Assembly (NCBI GenBank): GCA_963422745.1
Contig: OY730477.1
Coordinates: forward strand, 2,790,001-2,854,000
Length of the DNA stretch: 64,000 nt
Direction of reading: 5' to 3'
From: G963422745 sp963422745
Lineage (GTDB): Bacteria; Actinomycetota; Acidimicrobiia; Acidimicrobiales; Aldehydirespiratoraceae
Of the stretch, positions 31,142-39,171 are shown piece by piece. The notes beneath the pieces are model-generated. The model was not told the DNA's origin and searched no databases. It saw only the letters and a list, made by a program, of their open reading frames with translations. The first letter of the stretch is position 1. Every line of letters begins with the position of its first letter. The position numbers were made by a program, and so were the translations under genes.

Positions 31142-33582
31142 AACGCTCCATCAAATCGAAGCTTTCAAAGGATCGTATAATCTCATCGTTACCGGATCAT
31201 CCTGGAAACTTAACTTCAATTGATATTCAGAATCGACTAATTTCTATTTCGTTCTTTGTGCTTATCGGACTCATCCAGATCACCATGCCAGTTGGCGTTC
31301 TGGAAGAAGTAATTCAATTTACTATTCTTGGTCTCGTAATTCTTGTGGCTGTGAGCACTAAACCAAACACTTGGGCAACATATCTTGGCTCTACTGGCCG
31401 GATACTTATCATCTTCTGTATTTCATTTCTATTTGTCGGAACGGTAGTGCCGATCTTCTATGGAGTGACGATCAATGATTATCTTGTCCTTCGGCAGGTA
31501 TATTATTTCCTCATATTGGTCGGCGTCTTAATTGCAGCTCGCTATGCCTTAGAATCAATCGGAATTCATCTATTGCTGAAAAGGCTACTTTACATTCTGT
31601 TGGTTAGCTGCAGTATAATTATTGCTACTCCGATTCTCCGTCAAGTCGGACTACTTCCTGAGTTTCGTTTTTCTAGGGCTACGGGAGTATTTTCAGATCC
31701 GAACGATGCAGGACTTGTCGCCACCATCACAGTAACGATTTCGGGATGTTTGATATATGGAGGACATTACCTCCGATTTTCTTATCTGTGTCTACTACTT
31801 GGAATAATTGCGGCGGTACTCACCTTTTCTATTACTTCGGCTTTGGTACTAGGTACATTGATGGTTTTGGGGTTTGTCGTCACAATCACTCGTCTGGGTC
31901 AGCCAAACTCTCGCCAACAACTCATTCTTTCTTTGTCAACCTTTTCTATTCTTACTCTATATGTGTTGTGGAGCCTGTCCCTTCTTCCGGATATTGCTAT
32001 TTCAGAAAATGAAACCTACCAGAATCCTATTACAGTGGAACCAGATCCATTCAGGCAGATTATACCTGTCGCTATTGCTTCTAATCCGTCCAACCAAATC
32101 ACACCGCAATCGTTGGATGCATCTGCTTCGAGGCCTTACTTTGGATATTCAATAGATGGTCTTGAGATAGGCACCGAGTACGACGTAGAGCTTCGGCCCA
32201 TACACGATTCATGGATAGGTGAGGAATTGGGAGTATCTGGTAATTCGGATTTCGTCGGAAACTTGCAAATTTACTGGAAAGACTACAGCGACTACCTCGT
32301 ACGATTCTCTCAAGATTCTACTTGGATAGAACTGAAGAATATCCTTGTTGACGAGAACGGTGGGATTGTTCAGCTTACACCAAATACTTCATATCAACTA
32401 CACATCTTACCGACTGGCGCACCTTCAGACACTGAACCAGTCACATTGGTATCTCAATCTGATTCAGACGGAACTCTACACCTGATGTGGCCTACTTGGC
32501 AGTCACGTGTTAGACGGAGCGACGAATCTAGCTGGAGTGACTGGCGTGATTTTCGTATTGCTCAGAATAACCTCACAATAGGTACCATCTCGGTGGTTCG
32601 ATCTGGGGATCCTCCGCTACAGACACCTAATGACTTTGCAAGAGATTCACAACTCTATTCTATAGATGTTGAAGGACTAACTGCGGGACTCCGTTATGAT
32701 GTGCAGGTCCGCCCTTTCGGCGAAGCCTGGATCGGTGATGTCGCTCAGGTTTCTAGAGTAGCTGACGAGGAGCAGGTACTAACTGCCGTTTGGCAAGATC
32801 CTAATGAGTACCTTGTGCGATTTGATTCACAAGGTCTTTGGTCCAATCTCTCCGATATAGTCACCGAAGGAACACACGGAATTGGGCAGCTTGAGCCTGG
32901 GCAGAACTACGGTCTTCAAATCCTACCTCGGGATGCTCCAGCAGATACAACGCCGTTCGATTTGTATTCGTCGGCAACATCAGACGGTGTCATATATCTA
33001 TACTGGCCTAGCTGGCAATATCGGTTACGTTCACCCAATGATAACTCTTTGCGTGAATGGCGTGAAGTGTCTCTTACCGAAGACAATCTTTCCCTGTTTT
33101 CTCGTTCCGCTACTATTCTTTCTGCGGCTACCTTTAGAAAGGAAGCTGGTGATACGGCGGTAATGGTTAAACGCAGATGGAGATCATATGAGCTTGGTGT
33201 TGAACGTATTACTGACAAGCCGTTTTTTGGCCATGGATTGAGAAAGTTTGCATCACTTGAGGGGGCATACGTTGGCTATCAAGGTATCCCCTATGGAATA
33301 CACAACATTTATCTTATGCTTTTGGGTGAGGCTGGACTTTTACCCTTTATCCTATATCTGACGTTCTTGGTCTATTTGATTCTCATAGCTATTAAATCAT
33401 CAGCTATATTGGAGAGAGATCTGCTAACCCTGCTCCTCATAGTCATTGTCATATATGGTTTGACATATCATCATTTATTCATTTCCGGGTTTTTCAATGC
33501 TATATTAGGAATGACATCGGCTATTGCTGGGCATTTGGCTTATCAGAACCGATATCCTGAGTTTTCCCGTCAGGAGATCTGA
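31138..33582 (+). CDS. Wzy/O-antigen-ligase-like membrane protein with inserted tandem beta-rich modules (paralogue 2)
   Basis: An 814-residue paralogue of the preceding gene, coupled to it by a GTGA overlap. The same plan repeats: N-terminal helices with ATGVFSDPNDAGLVATITV, an external region of about 400 residues with two repeats (YDVELRPIHDSWIG and YDVQVRPFGEAWIG, spaced about 172 residues; WQSRVRRSD and WQYRLRSPN), and a C-terminal block with FFGHGLRKF and HNIYLMLLGEAGLLPFILY. The modules look like fibronectin-III-type beta sandwiches (L.PG..Y.VQ.RP). Two tandem paralogues suggest either a heteromeric enzyme or a polymerase plus a ligase. Confidence 0.72.
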   Translation: MKRSIKSKLSKDRIISSLPDHPGNLTSIDIQNRLISISFFVLIGLIQITMPVGVLEEVIQFTILGLVILVAVSTKPNTWATYLGSTGRILIIFCISFLFVGTVVPIFYGVTINDYLVLRQVYYFLILVGVLIAARYALESIGIHLLLKRLLYILLVSCSIIIATPILRQVGLLPEFRFSRATGVFSDPNDAGLVATITVTISGCLIYGGHYLRFSYLCLLLGIIAAVLTFSITSALVLGTLMVLGFVVTITRLGQPNSRQQLILSLSTFSILTLYVLWSLSLLPDIAISENETYQNPITVEPDPFRQIIPVAIASNPSNQITPQSLDASASRPYFGYSIDGLEIGTEYDVELRPIHDSWIGEELGVSGNSDFVGNLQIYWKDYSDYLVRFSQDSTWIELKNILVDENGGIVQLTPNTSYQLHILPTGAPSDTEPVTLVSQSDSDGTLHLMWPTWQSRVRRSDESSWSDWRDFRIAQNNLTIGTISVVRSGDPPLQTPNDFARDSQLYSIDVEGLTAGLRYDVQVRPFGEAWIGDVAQVSRVADEEQVLTAVWQDPNEYLVRFDSQGLWSNLSDIVTEGTHGIGQLEPGQNYGLQILPRDAPADTTPFDLYSSATSDGVIYLYWPSWQYRLRSPNDNSLREWREVSLTEDNLSLFSRSATILSAATFRKEAGDTAVMVKRRWRSYELGVERITDKPFFGHGLRKFASLEGAYVGYQGIPYGIHNIYLMLLGEAGLLPFILYLTFLVYLILIAIKSSAILERDLLTLLLIVIVIYGLTYHHLFISGFFNAILGMTSAIAGHLAYQNRYPEFSRQEI

Positions 33583-33630
33583 GCCGGACGGTTTGCTCCT
33601 ACCGCCGGAGCAGCTTCATATGAACCTGAC

Positions 33631-33735
33631 CCTAGGCGATAGGTCAAACTTAGATTACTGCCGGGGGTGAAGACTCTACCCGGCCTGGGAGTTCAACCTA
33701 GGCGATAGGTCAAGCTTAGATTATTGCCGGGGCTG
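33631..33735. repeat. Two copies of a 37-bp element between convergent genes
   Basis: CCTAGGCGATAGGTCAA followed by (A/G)CTTAGATTA(C/T)TGCCGGGG occurs at 33631 and 33697. The intervening bases include GCCGGGGGTG...CTACCCGGC, which could fold. The element separates the end of the polysaccharide island from the convergent thiolase gene. Confidence 0.7.
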
Positions 33736-33760
33736 GTGACACGCAGCGCCTGTCTTGCTC

Positions 33761-34969
33761 CTATGTGCTGCCCGATGCCTCAAGAATGTGAACTCCACAA
33801 GCAGACCCTAATCCGATCACATGAGCTAGGCCTAGCCGAGCCCCAGGGATTTGACGATCTCCAGCTTCGTTGCGCAAGTGTTGGCAGATCTCCCAGACAT
33901 TGGCGATCCCGGTTGCCGATATGGGATGACCCTTTGATTCGAGGCCGCCGGACACATTGACCGGGATCCGTCCATTCCGGGTAGTGGCCCCTGACTCAAA
34001 GAGGTCAACTGCACCTCCAGGATCGCAGAGCATCAAATTGTCGTAGTGCACCAACTCGGCGGTTGCGAAACAGTCGTGCAGTTCTACCAAGTCAAGGTCG
34101 TCGGGCCCCACACCGGAGGTTTCATACGCTTGCTTGGCAGCGTTACGGGTAAGCGTATTCACATCCGGAAGCACTTGGCAGGCCTCTTGCCAGGGATCGC
34201 TAGTGAGCACTGACGCCTTGACTCGGATTGCTCTTGCCTGTTGCTCCCGAGAAAGTGTTGCGAGCCTGTCCCCAGAAACCATGACTGCTGCTGCCGCGCC
34301 ATCGCAGTTGGCCGAGCACATCGGACGCGTGTTGGGGTAAGCGATCATGACATCGCCCATTATTTGTTCAAGCGACATCTCCATGTTGTAGGCAGCCAAG
34401 GCATTCAGCGTGGAGTTGGCGTGATTTTTTTGGGATATGCGGGCAAAGAGTTCAAATTCGGCACCCTTGTAGTCGTGTTCATACAGGTACTCCATCCCGA
34501 CCTGCGCGAATACACCAGGCATGGTGGCGGTGCCGATACGGCCGTCAAGGGGAGCAACTGCGCCTTGCCGTCCGCTTGGTCGATACACGTTTTCGTCGCT
34601 GCGAGCTGTGTTGCCCGTCAGCAGACCTGCACCCGCCAGTTTTTCCGCACCAACTGCCAGACCGATCTCGCACTCACCGGACTTGATCGCCATTATCGCG
34701 GTACGCAGCGCCGTTGCTCCCGTAGCGCACGCATTGGAGACGTTAAACACCGGCACCCCGGTCTGGCCGATCTGTTTCGTCAACAGCTGGCCCGTGGAAT
34801 TGCCTCGTAGGTTGCCGAAAGCAACTACTCCCACATCATCCATGGTGACATCGGCATCCGCCAGGGCCGCCATAGCCGCTTCAGCAGCAAGGTCAATCGT
34901 GTCGAGATTGAAGTGCTTGCCGAACTTCGTCATGTTGATCCCGAGGATCCAGATGTCATCCACTGCCAT
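33761..34969 (-). CDS. SCP-2-type thiolase / lipid-transfer-protein-like acetyl-CoA acetyltransferase
   Basis: A 402-residue thiolase-fold protein. The nucleophilic Cys81 lies in NVSNACATGATALRTA; the C-terminal catalytic segments HPISATGIANVWE and GSACGVHILE are present. This branch includes the SCP-x-like thiolases and aldolase-type proteins of steroid and fatty-acid side-chain degradation, which pair with a DUF35 partner. Such a partner is encoded just upstream with a 1-bp gap. Exact substrate is unknown. Confidence 0.88.
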   Translation of the reverse strand: MAVDDIWILGINMTKFGKHFNLDTIDLAAEAAMAALADADVTMDDVGVVAFGNLRGNSTGQLLTKQIGQTGVPVFNVSNACATGATALRTAIMAIKSGECEIGLAVGAEKLAGAGLLTGNTARSDENVYRPSGRQGAVAPLDGRIGTATMPGVFAQVGMEYLYEHDYKGAEFELFARISQKNHANSTLNALAAYNMEMSLEQIMGDVMIAYPNTRPMCSANCDGAAAAVMVSGDRLATLSREQQARAIRVKASVLTSDPWQEACQVLPDVNTLTRNAAKQAYETSGVGPDDLDLVELHDCFATAELVHYDNLMLCDPGGAVDLFESGATTRNGRIPVNVSGGLESKGHPISATGIANVWEICQHLRNEAGDRQIPGARLGLAHVIGLGSACGVHILEASGST

Positions 34970-34970
34970 T

Positions 34971-35372
34971 TCACCGGCTCCTTATTGTTGGTTCAAACCC
35001 AAAGCCAATCGCCTTGGTTCCTTCATCGTCGGTGCCAACTACATAGGTGGCAAGGCGAACCGACATCCCAAGCTTCACGTGCTTGGGGTCTGGCTTGGTG
35101 TTGATGATGTTGGCGCACACGCTGGTCCCCCCGCAATCAACCACACCAGCCACGAACGGAACCGGAACCCCAGCAGCAGCGTGTGACACGATCGTGAAGG
35201 AGCGAAGAACACCCTCCCGCGCCACAACCACCTGGCGGAATTCCGTTTCGAAGCACGCAGCGCAAGCGTTACGACGATCGAAGAACCGCGCTTGACAGTT
35301 CATGCATTCTTGAGCCATCAGGCGCGGAGGGTCGCCCAAATCAAGGTAGTCAACAAGCGGAATCTGAGACAC
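34971..35372 (-). CDS. DUF35 OB-fold protein with zinc ribbon (thiolase/hydratase partner)
   Basis: The likely start is the GTG at 35372, eight bases after a GAAAGG; it gives 133 residues. An upstream start at 35414 is possible. The N-terminus has a rubredoxin-like zinc ribbon (CMNCQARFFDRRNACAAC) followed by an OB-fold (GVLRSFTIVSHA, FVAGVVDC). Such proteins form complexes with SCP-2-type thiolases or with ChsH1-type hydratases in cholesterol side-chain breakdown. It is translated just before the thiolase gene, consistent with a complex. Confidence 0.87.
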   Translation of the reverse strand: MSQIPLVDYLDLGDPPRLMAQECMNCQARFFDRRNACAACFETEFRQVVVAREGVLRSFTIVSHAAAGVPVPFVAGVVDCGGTSVCANIINTKPDPKHVKLGMSVRLATYVVGTDDEGTKAIGFGFEPTIRSR

Positions 35373-35449
35373 CAGCGCACCTTTCAACGACGTAGCTGGC
35401 GAGATTACAACCAACCCTCTGCCGCTCCCAAGTCAATGATGAAAACCAG

Positions 35450-35523
35450 TGGGCCGTACTGGACTCGAACCAGTGACCTCTGCCGTGTGAAGGCAGCGCT
35501 CTAGCCGACTGAGCTAACGGCCC
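35450..35523 (-). tRNA. tRNA-Val (anticodon CAC)
   Basis: Read on the minus strand: acceptor GGGCCGT pairs with ACGGCCC, D stem GCTC/GAGC, anticodon stem CTGCC/GGCAG with loop TTCACAC, and T stem CTGG(T)/(A)CCAG-type arm around TTCGAGT. The anticodon is CAC. The discriminator is A and CCA is not encoded. Confidence 0.95.
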
Positions 35524-35568
35524 GGACGATCAACGATACCGGTTCCGCTGCGCAACCTCGTAATTGCA

Positions 35569-35895
35569 CCCTCCCCTAAGCGAACTACACCCGACCCGAC
35601 CCCACACCACCAACACCGCCGAACCAACCTGAATGTCAACCCCTGCCCTCCCCTAATGACCTCACACACCACCTCGGACGGTGAAGCCGGACAAAGAGTC
35701 CGACTACGCGAACCACACCCGACCCCACACCACCAACACCGCCGAACCAACCTGAATGTCAACCCCTGCCCTCCCCTAATGACCTCACACACCACCTCGG
35801 ACGGTGAAGCCGGACAAAGGGTCCCGCTACGCGAACCACACCCGACCCCACACCACCAACACCGCCGAACCAACCTAAATGTCAACCCCTGCCCA
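35569..35895. repeat. Three-unit 123-bp tandem repeat
   Basis: The phrase GACCCCACACCACCAACACC recurs at 35598, 35721 and 35844, exactly 123 bp apart. Because 123 is a multiple of three, both strands stay open across the array, which creates long but meaningless reading frames with 41-residue repeats. The array joins directly onto the orphan fadJ fragment. Confidence 0.92.
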
Positions 35896-36047
35896 CCTAT
35901 GATGCGAGGCAGGCGTTGCGTACCACCAGCCTCCGGCAGTAATCCAAGTTTGACTTCTGGCAGACCACACCGAGAATTGAGATCGGCAATGCGATAGTGA
36001 GCACACAGGGCAACTTCGAGGCCCCCCCCAGCGCCGTACCGTGGATG
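35896..36047 (-). pseudogene. Orphan fragment of an enoyl-CoA hydratase (copy of fadJ crotonase core)
   Basis: About 150 bp match 24526-24678 inside the fadJ-like gene, same orientation, with roughly 90 percent identity by eye. The encoded piece GGLEVALCAHYRIAD...GLLP-E-AGGTQRLPRIIG differs from the parent at only a few residues. A one-base gap near the end close to the amidase stop breaks the frame, and there is no start or downstream domain. It is a duplicated fragment, not a gene. Confidence 0.9.
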
Positions 36048-36048
36048 A

Positions 36049-37464
36049 TCAGTGCCCAAAAGGTGCAATGGGGTCGAAGCCCAAAAGGTCTTCAACCCAG
36101 GCGGTGAGTTCAAGTGTGCGGAGATCGTCAAGTTGATGGCCGACAATCTGAACGCCGACCGGCATGCCGTCTGCGGCGAAGCCGGCACAGGTGGTGCCAG
36201 CTGGCCGGCGGGTCATGTTGAATGGCGGGGTAGCTGCAATCCACTTGGGCGTGGCCTCCCCGTTCACGGTGCCCTCCTGCATACAAGCGGGGGTCTGCCC
36301 CACCGTGGTGGGAGTGATGAGCGCATCAAATCCTTCCATTGCCGCAGCCAATTCCACCGACAGGCCTTGAGCCACCTTGCGCGCCTCCTCCACGGCGTCA
36401 AGGGTCACGTGTGGCACGACCAGATCAAGCATTGCTCTCAAACCCGGTGTGACTTCGGCATAAGCATCCGAATCAATCACCTCTCGAAATACCGGAAGCA
36501 TCGAACCGAAAAACATCGCAAGAAAAACCCCGGCCCTCCAATCGGCGAAGACCGGGTGGCTCTCGACGACCTCAACACCTTGGTCACGCATCTTCTCCAA
36601 AGCCGACTCGACTACTTCACGGATCTCGTCGTCAACTGGCGAACCCTCCACGGACGGACACCACAACAAACGCCGGGGCGGGCGAGGATCGTCACAGACA
36701 GCACGGAACGAACCCTTGATCAGAGGAAGAGATCGGAGATCACTCGGATCGGGTCCGACTACCACGTCAAGTGCCAACGCAACGTCACGAATTCTGCGAG
36801 CCATAGGCCCCAGAGTCGACAGATCGGCTGCTCCAAGAGGCGCAGGTCCCGCCGGAATGCGCCCCTGGGTGGGCTTCAGACCCGACAGAGCGGTCAGAGC
36901 CGAAGGGATCCGAATCGATCCGCCACCGTCGGAGCCGGTCGCCAGCGGAATCAAGCCACCTGCAAGAGCCGCCGAAGAGCCGCCAGAGGAGCCGCCAGGC
37001 GAACGCTGCGTATTCCAAGGATTCCGGGTAATGCCGAACACCGAGTTGTAGGTATCGCCCACCCAACCAAACTCCGGGGTGTTCGTCTTGCCGATCACCA
37101 CACAACCCGCCGAGCGTAAGCGACGAACCTCCACGCTGTCAGCGGTCGCAGGGGCAATGTCGCGTAGGTGCATGGCGCCTCGCACCGTCTGGAATCCGAC
37201 GGCGTCTTCAAGATCCTTTACACCAATTGGAATACCCGCCAGCGGACCGACGTCCTCACCGGCTGCGATTCGTTGGTCAATGTCCACCGCCTGGGCACGC
37301 GCATTGTCCACGTCAACGGCAACGAACGAATTCAGTTCGTCGTCGTGAGCTGCGATGCGAGCCAAGGCGACATCGGTCAAGTCCGCAGCGCTGCACTCTC
37401 CGTCTCGGACTCGACCTGCGAGGTCCTCAACGGTGAACATGCGGAAATCGGTGATTTCAACCAT
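36049..37464 (-). CDS. Amidase-signature family amidohydrolase
   Basis: A 471-residue amidase. The Ser-cisSer-Lys triad is complete: Lys83 in GVKDLEDA, the cis-Ser near 159 in SPGGSSGGSSAAL, and the nucleophile Ser183 in GGGSIRIPSA. The C-terminal segment (MPVGVQIVGHQ) is also typical. Family members hydrolyse aliphatic or aryl amides or act in the GatA branch; the lack of gatB and gatC nearby and the divergent C-terminus favour a catabolic amidase. Its stop lies 1-2 bp from the duplicated fadJ fragment. Confidence 0.9.
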   Translation of the reverse strand: MVEITDFRMFTVEDLAGRVRDGECSAADLTDVALARIAAHDDELNSFVAVDVDNARAQAVDIDQRIAAGEDVGPLAGIPIGVKDLEDAVGFQTVRGAMHLRDIAPATADSVEVRRLRSAGCVVIGKTNTPEFGWVGDTYNSVFGITRNPWNTQRSPGGSSGGSSAALAGGLIPLATGSDGGGSIRIPSALTALSGLKPTQGRIPAGPAPLGAADLSTLGPMARRIRDVALALDVVVGPDPSDLRSLPLIKGSFRAVCDDPRPPRRLLWCPSVEGSPVDDEIREVVESALEKMRDQGVEVVESHPVFADWRAGVFLAMFFGSMLPVFREVIDSDAYAEVTPGLRAMLDLVVPHVTLDAVEEARKVAQGLSVELAAAMEGFDALITPTTVGQTPACMQEGTVNGEATPKWIAATPPFNMTRRPAGTTCAGFAADGMPVGVQIVGHQLDDLRTLELTAWVEDLLGFDPIAPFGH

Positions 37465-37483
37465 TACGGGACCCTACGCCACC

Positions 37484-37806
37484 GACAAGCCCCAGGTCAT
37501 CCCAACCGATCAAACCCCCAGGTCAACCCAACCAATCAAAGGGAATTATACGTGTCAAGGTACGCGTATAATTCCCCAATCAAGCCCCAGGTCATCCCAA
37601 CCGATCAAGCCCCAAGTCAACCCAACCAATCAAACCCCCAGGTCAACCCAAACCAATCAAACCCCCAGGTCAACCCAAACCAATCAAACCCCAAGTCAAC
37701 TCAATCAATCAAACCCCAAGTCATCCCAACAGATCAAACCCCAGGTCAACTGCAGGTACTTGGCCTGTACCATCTGGCAACCCAACCGATCAAACCCGCG
37801 GTCAAC
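37484..37806. repeat. About ten copies of a 25-27 bp repeat between amidase and murF
   Basis: Variants of CAAACCCCCAGGTCAACCCAACC and CAAGCCCCAGGTCATCCCAAC follow each other through the gap, interrupted by one hairpin. No coding sequence is credible here; open frames on the plus strand are by-products of the repeat. Confidence 0.9.
37541..37576. other. Perfect 12-bp inverted repeat inside the 26-bp repeat array
   Basis: GGGAATTATACG at 37541-37552 pairs with CGTATAATTCCC at 37565-37576; three further pairs, one a G-T wobble, can extend the stem inward. It is AT-rich at the centre of the arms, unlike the surrounding repeats. It could be a terminator for murF or a protein-binding site at the amidase promoter; no strong T-run follows on either strand. 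Confidence 0.6.
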
Positions 37807-37813
37807 GAGTGCA

Positions 37814-39145
37814 TCACAAAGCAAGCAACGCATCGGCCAAACGTTCAAGTCCTGCGACCCTTGAACCCTTAACAAGGACAACATCTCCGACGCCGATACC
37901 CACTAGCAGCATGAGAACGTCCTCAACGCTGTCCACATGAGTCACAGAAGAACCGAAGGCCTCAGCGTCAACAGCTATCACCTCAATACCTAAATCACTG
38001 GCAAGTTCAGCCATGCGAACGTGTTCCGCCACGGTGTCATCTCCAAGTTCTGCCATCACACCGAGTACGGCGATCCGGCGATCCCCGCCAAGAGCCGCCA
38101 AGGAGTGCAGCGCACCCTCAACCGACATCGGGTTGGCGTTGTAGGAGTCGTCAAGCACCCGTGCGCCCGACGATGTCACACCAAGAGCCATTCGCATTGG
38201 CGATACAACCGGTGACACCAACGCCGAGGCGACCTTTCGGGGATCAACACCCAACGCCAAGGCAGTGGCCGCAGCAGCCAGAGAGTCCGCCACGAGATGC
38301 GCGCCCGCTACACCGAGATCAACCTCAACGTTACCCCAAGGCGAAACCAGATGAAAGCGCGGCCTCAGATCATCTGTTAGACGAATTTGTTCGGCGCGAA
38401 CAACACCCCCGGCACCGAACGTGACGACCCGTGAGTCGGTACGACCTGCCATGGCAAGAACACGTGCATCGTCGGCGTTCAGCACCGCTAGTCCGTTTGC
38501 GGGAAGAGCTTCGATCAATTCACCCTTTGCTTGCGCCACAGCCTCAATGGAACCGAACTCGGCGGTATGTGCTTTACCCACGTTGGTGACAATGCCGACA
38601 GTCGGGCGGGCAACCCTGCACAAAGCTGCGATATGGCCCTTACCGCGGGCACCCATCTCAACAAGCACGATTTCGGCGTCGTCAGGTGCCGACAGCAGGG
38701 TCAAAGGCACACCTATCTCGTTGTTGAAGGACAAGGCGTTAGCGTGCACGATTCGCTCACCGTCGGTACCCAACACCAAGATCGCCATCAGCAGGTCCTT
38801 CGTCGTGGTCTTACCGACCGAGCCCGTGATCCCTATCACCGTGGCGTTGGCGAGTCGGTCACGGGCGACCGAGCCGAGCCTGCTAAGCGCAGCCGATGTA
38901 TCGGCGACTCGGATCGTGCAGGAACCCGCAACACGACGGTCCGTGAGGCTGACGGTTGCGCCCGCCGCAAAGGCCGCAGGAACGAAGTCGTGCCCGTCAC
39001 GGGCAGCAACCAGCGGTACGAACAGTGCGTTGGGACGATCCCCGACCAGCCGAGAATCCTGCGTCGCCCACTCGACCGGCGTGTCGGGTGGGCCCGAGAG
39101 TTCTCCGCCGACCAGGTCAGCCAACTCCCCGGCACTCCAGCGCAT
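37814..39145 (-). CDS. murF: UDP-N-acetylmuramoyl-tripeptide-D-alanyl-D-alanine ligase MurF
   Basis: Adds D-Ala-D-Ala to the UDP-muramoyl tripeptide, the last cytoplasmic stem-peptide step of cell-wall synthesis. The 443-residue protein has the Mur ligase ATP loop GITGSVGKTTTKD at about 105-117, the NNEIGVPLTLL motif near 140, EMGARGKGHIAAL near 162 and the C-terminal DDSYNANPMSVEGAL typical of MurF. It is divergent from ddl, which makes its D-Ala-D-Ala substrate, with only 26 bp between them. Confidence 0.96.
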   Translation of the reverse strand: MRWSAGELADLVGGELSGPPDTPVEWATQDSRLVGDRPNALFVPLVAARDGHDFVPAAFAAGATVSLTDRRVAGSCTIRVADTSAALSRLGSVARDRLANATVIGITGSVGKTTTKDLLMAILVLGTDGERIVHANALSFNNEIGVPLTLLSAPDDAEIVLVEMGARGKGHIAALCRVARPTVGIVTNVGKAHTAEFGSIEAVAQAKGELIEALPANGLAVLNADDARVLAMAGRTDSRVVTFGAGGVVRAEQIRLTDDLRPRFHLVSPWGNVEVDLGVAGAHLVADSLAAAATALALGVDPRKVASALVSPVVSPMRMALGVTSSGARVLDDSYNANPMSVEGALHSLAALGGDRRIAVLGVMAELGDDTVAEHVRMAELASDLGIEVIAVDAEAFGSSVTHVDSVEDVLMLLVGIGVGDVVLVKGSRVAGLERLADALLAL

Positions 39146-39171
39146 ATCGGGAGTGTGGCACGGCTACCGTC

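Noticed and set aside
35450..35523. tRNA-Val(CAC) as an integration site for the polysaccharide island
   Set aside because: No integrase gene and no duplicated tRNA 3' end were found nearby; the bracketing repeat is the crotonase fragment instead.
35514..36188. Minus-strand 224-residue frame with enoyl-CoA-hydratase-like start
   Set aside because: It strings together amidase sequence in another frame, the fadJ fragment and a 123-bp repeat array and overlaps the tRNA-Val; not a plausible gene.
37168..37872. Plus-strand 234-residue frame
   Set aside because: Runs antisense to amidase and through 26-bp repeats whose composition lacks stops.
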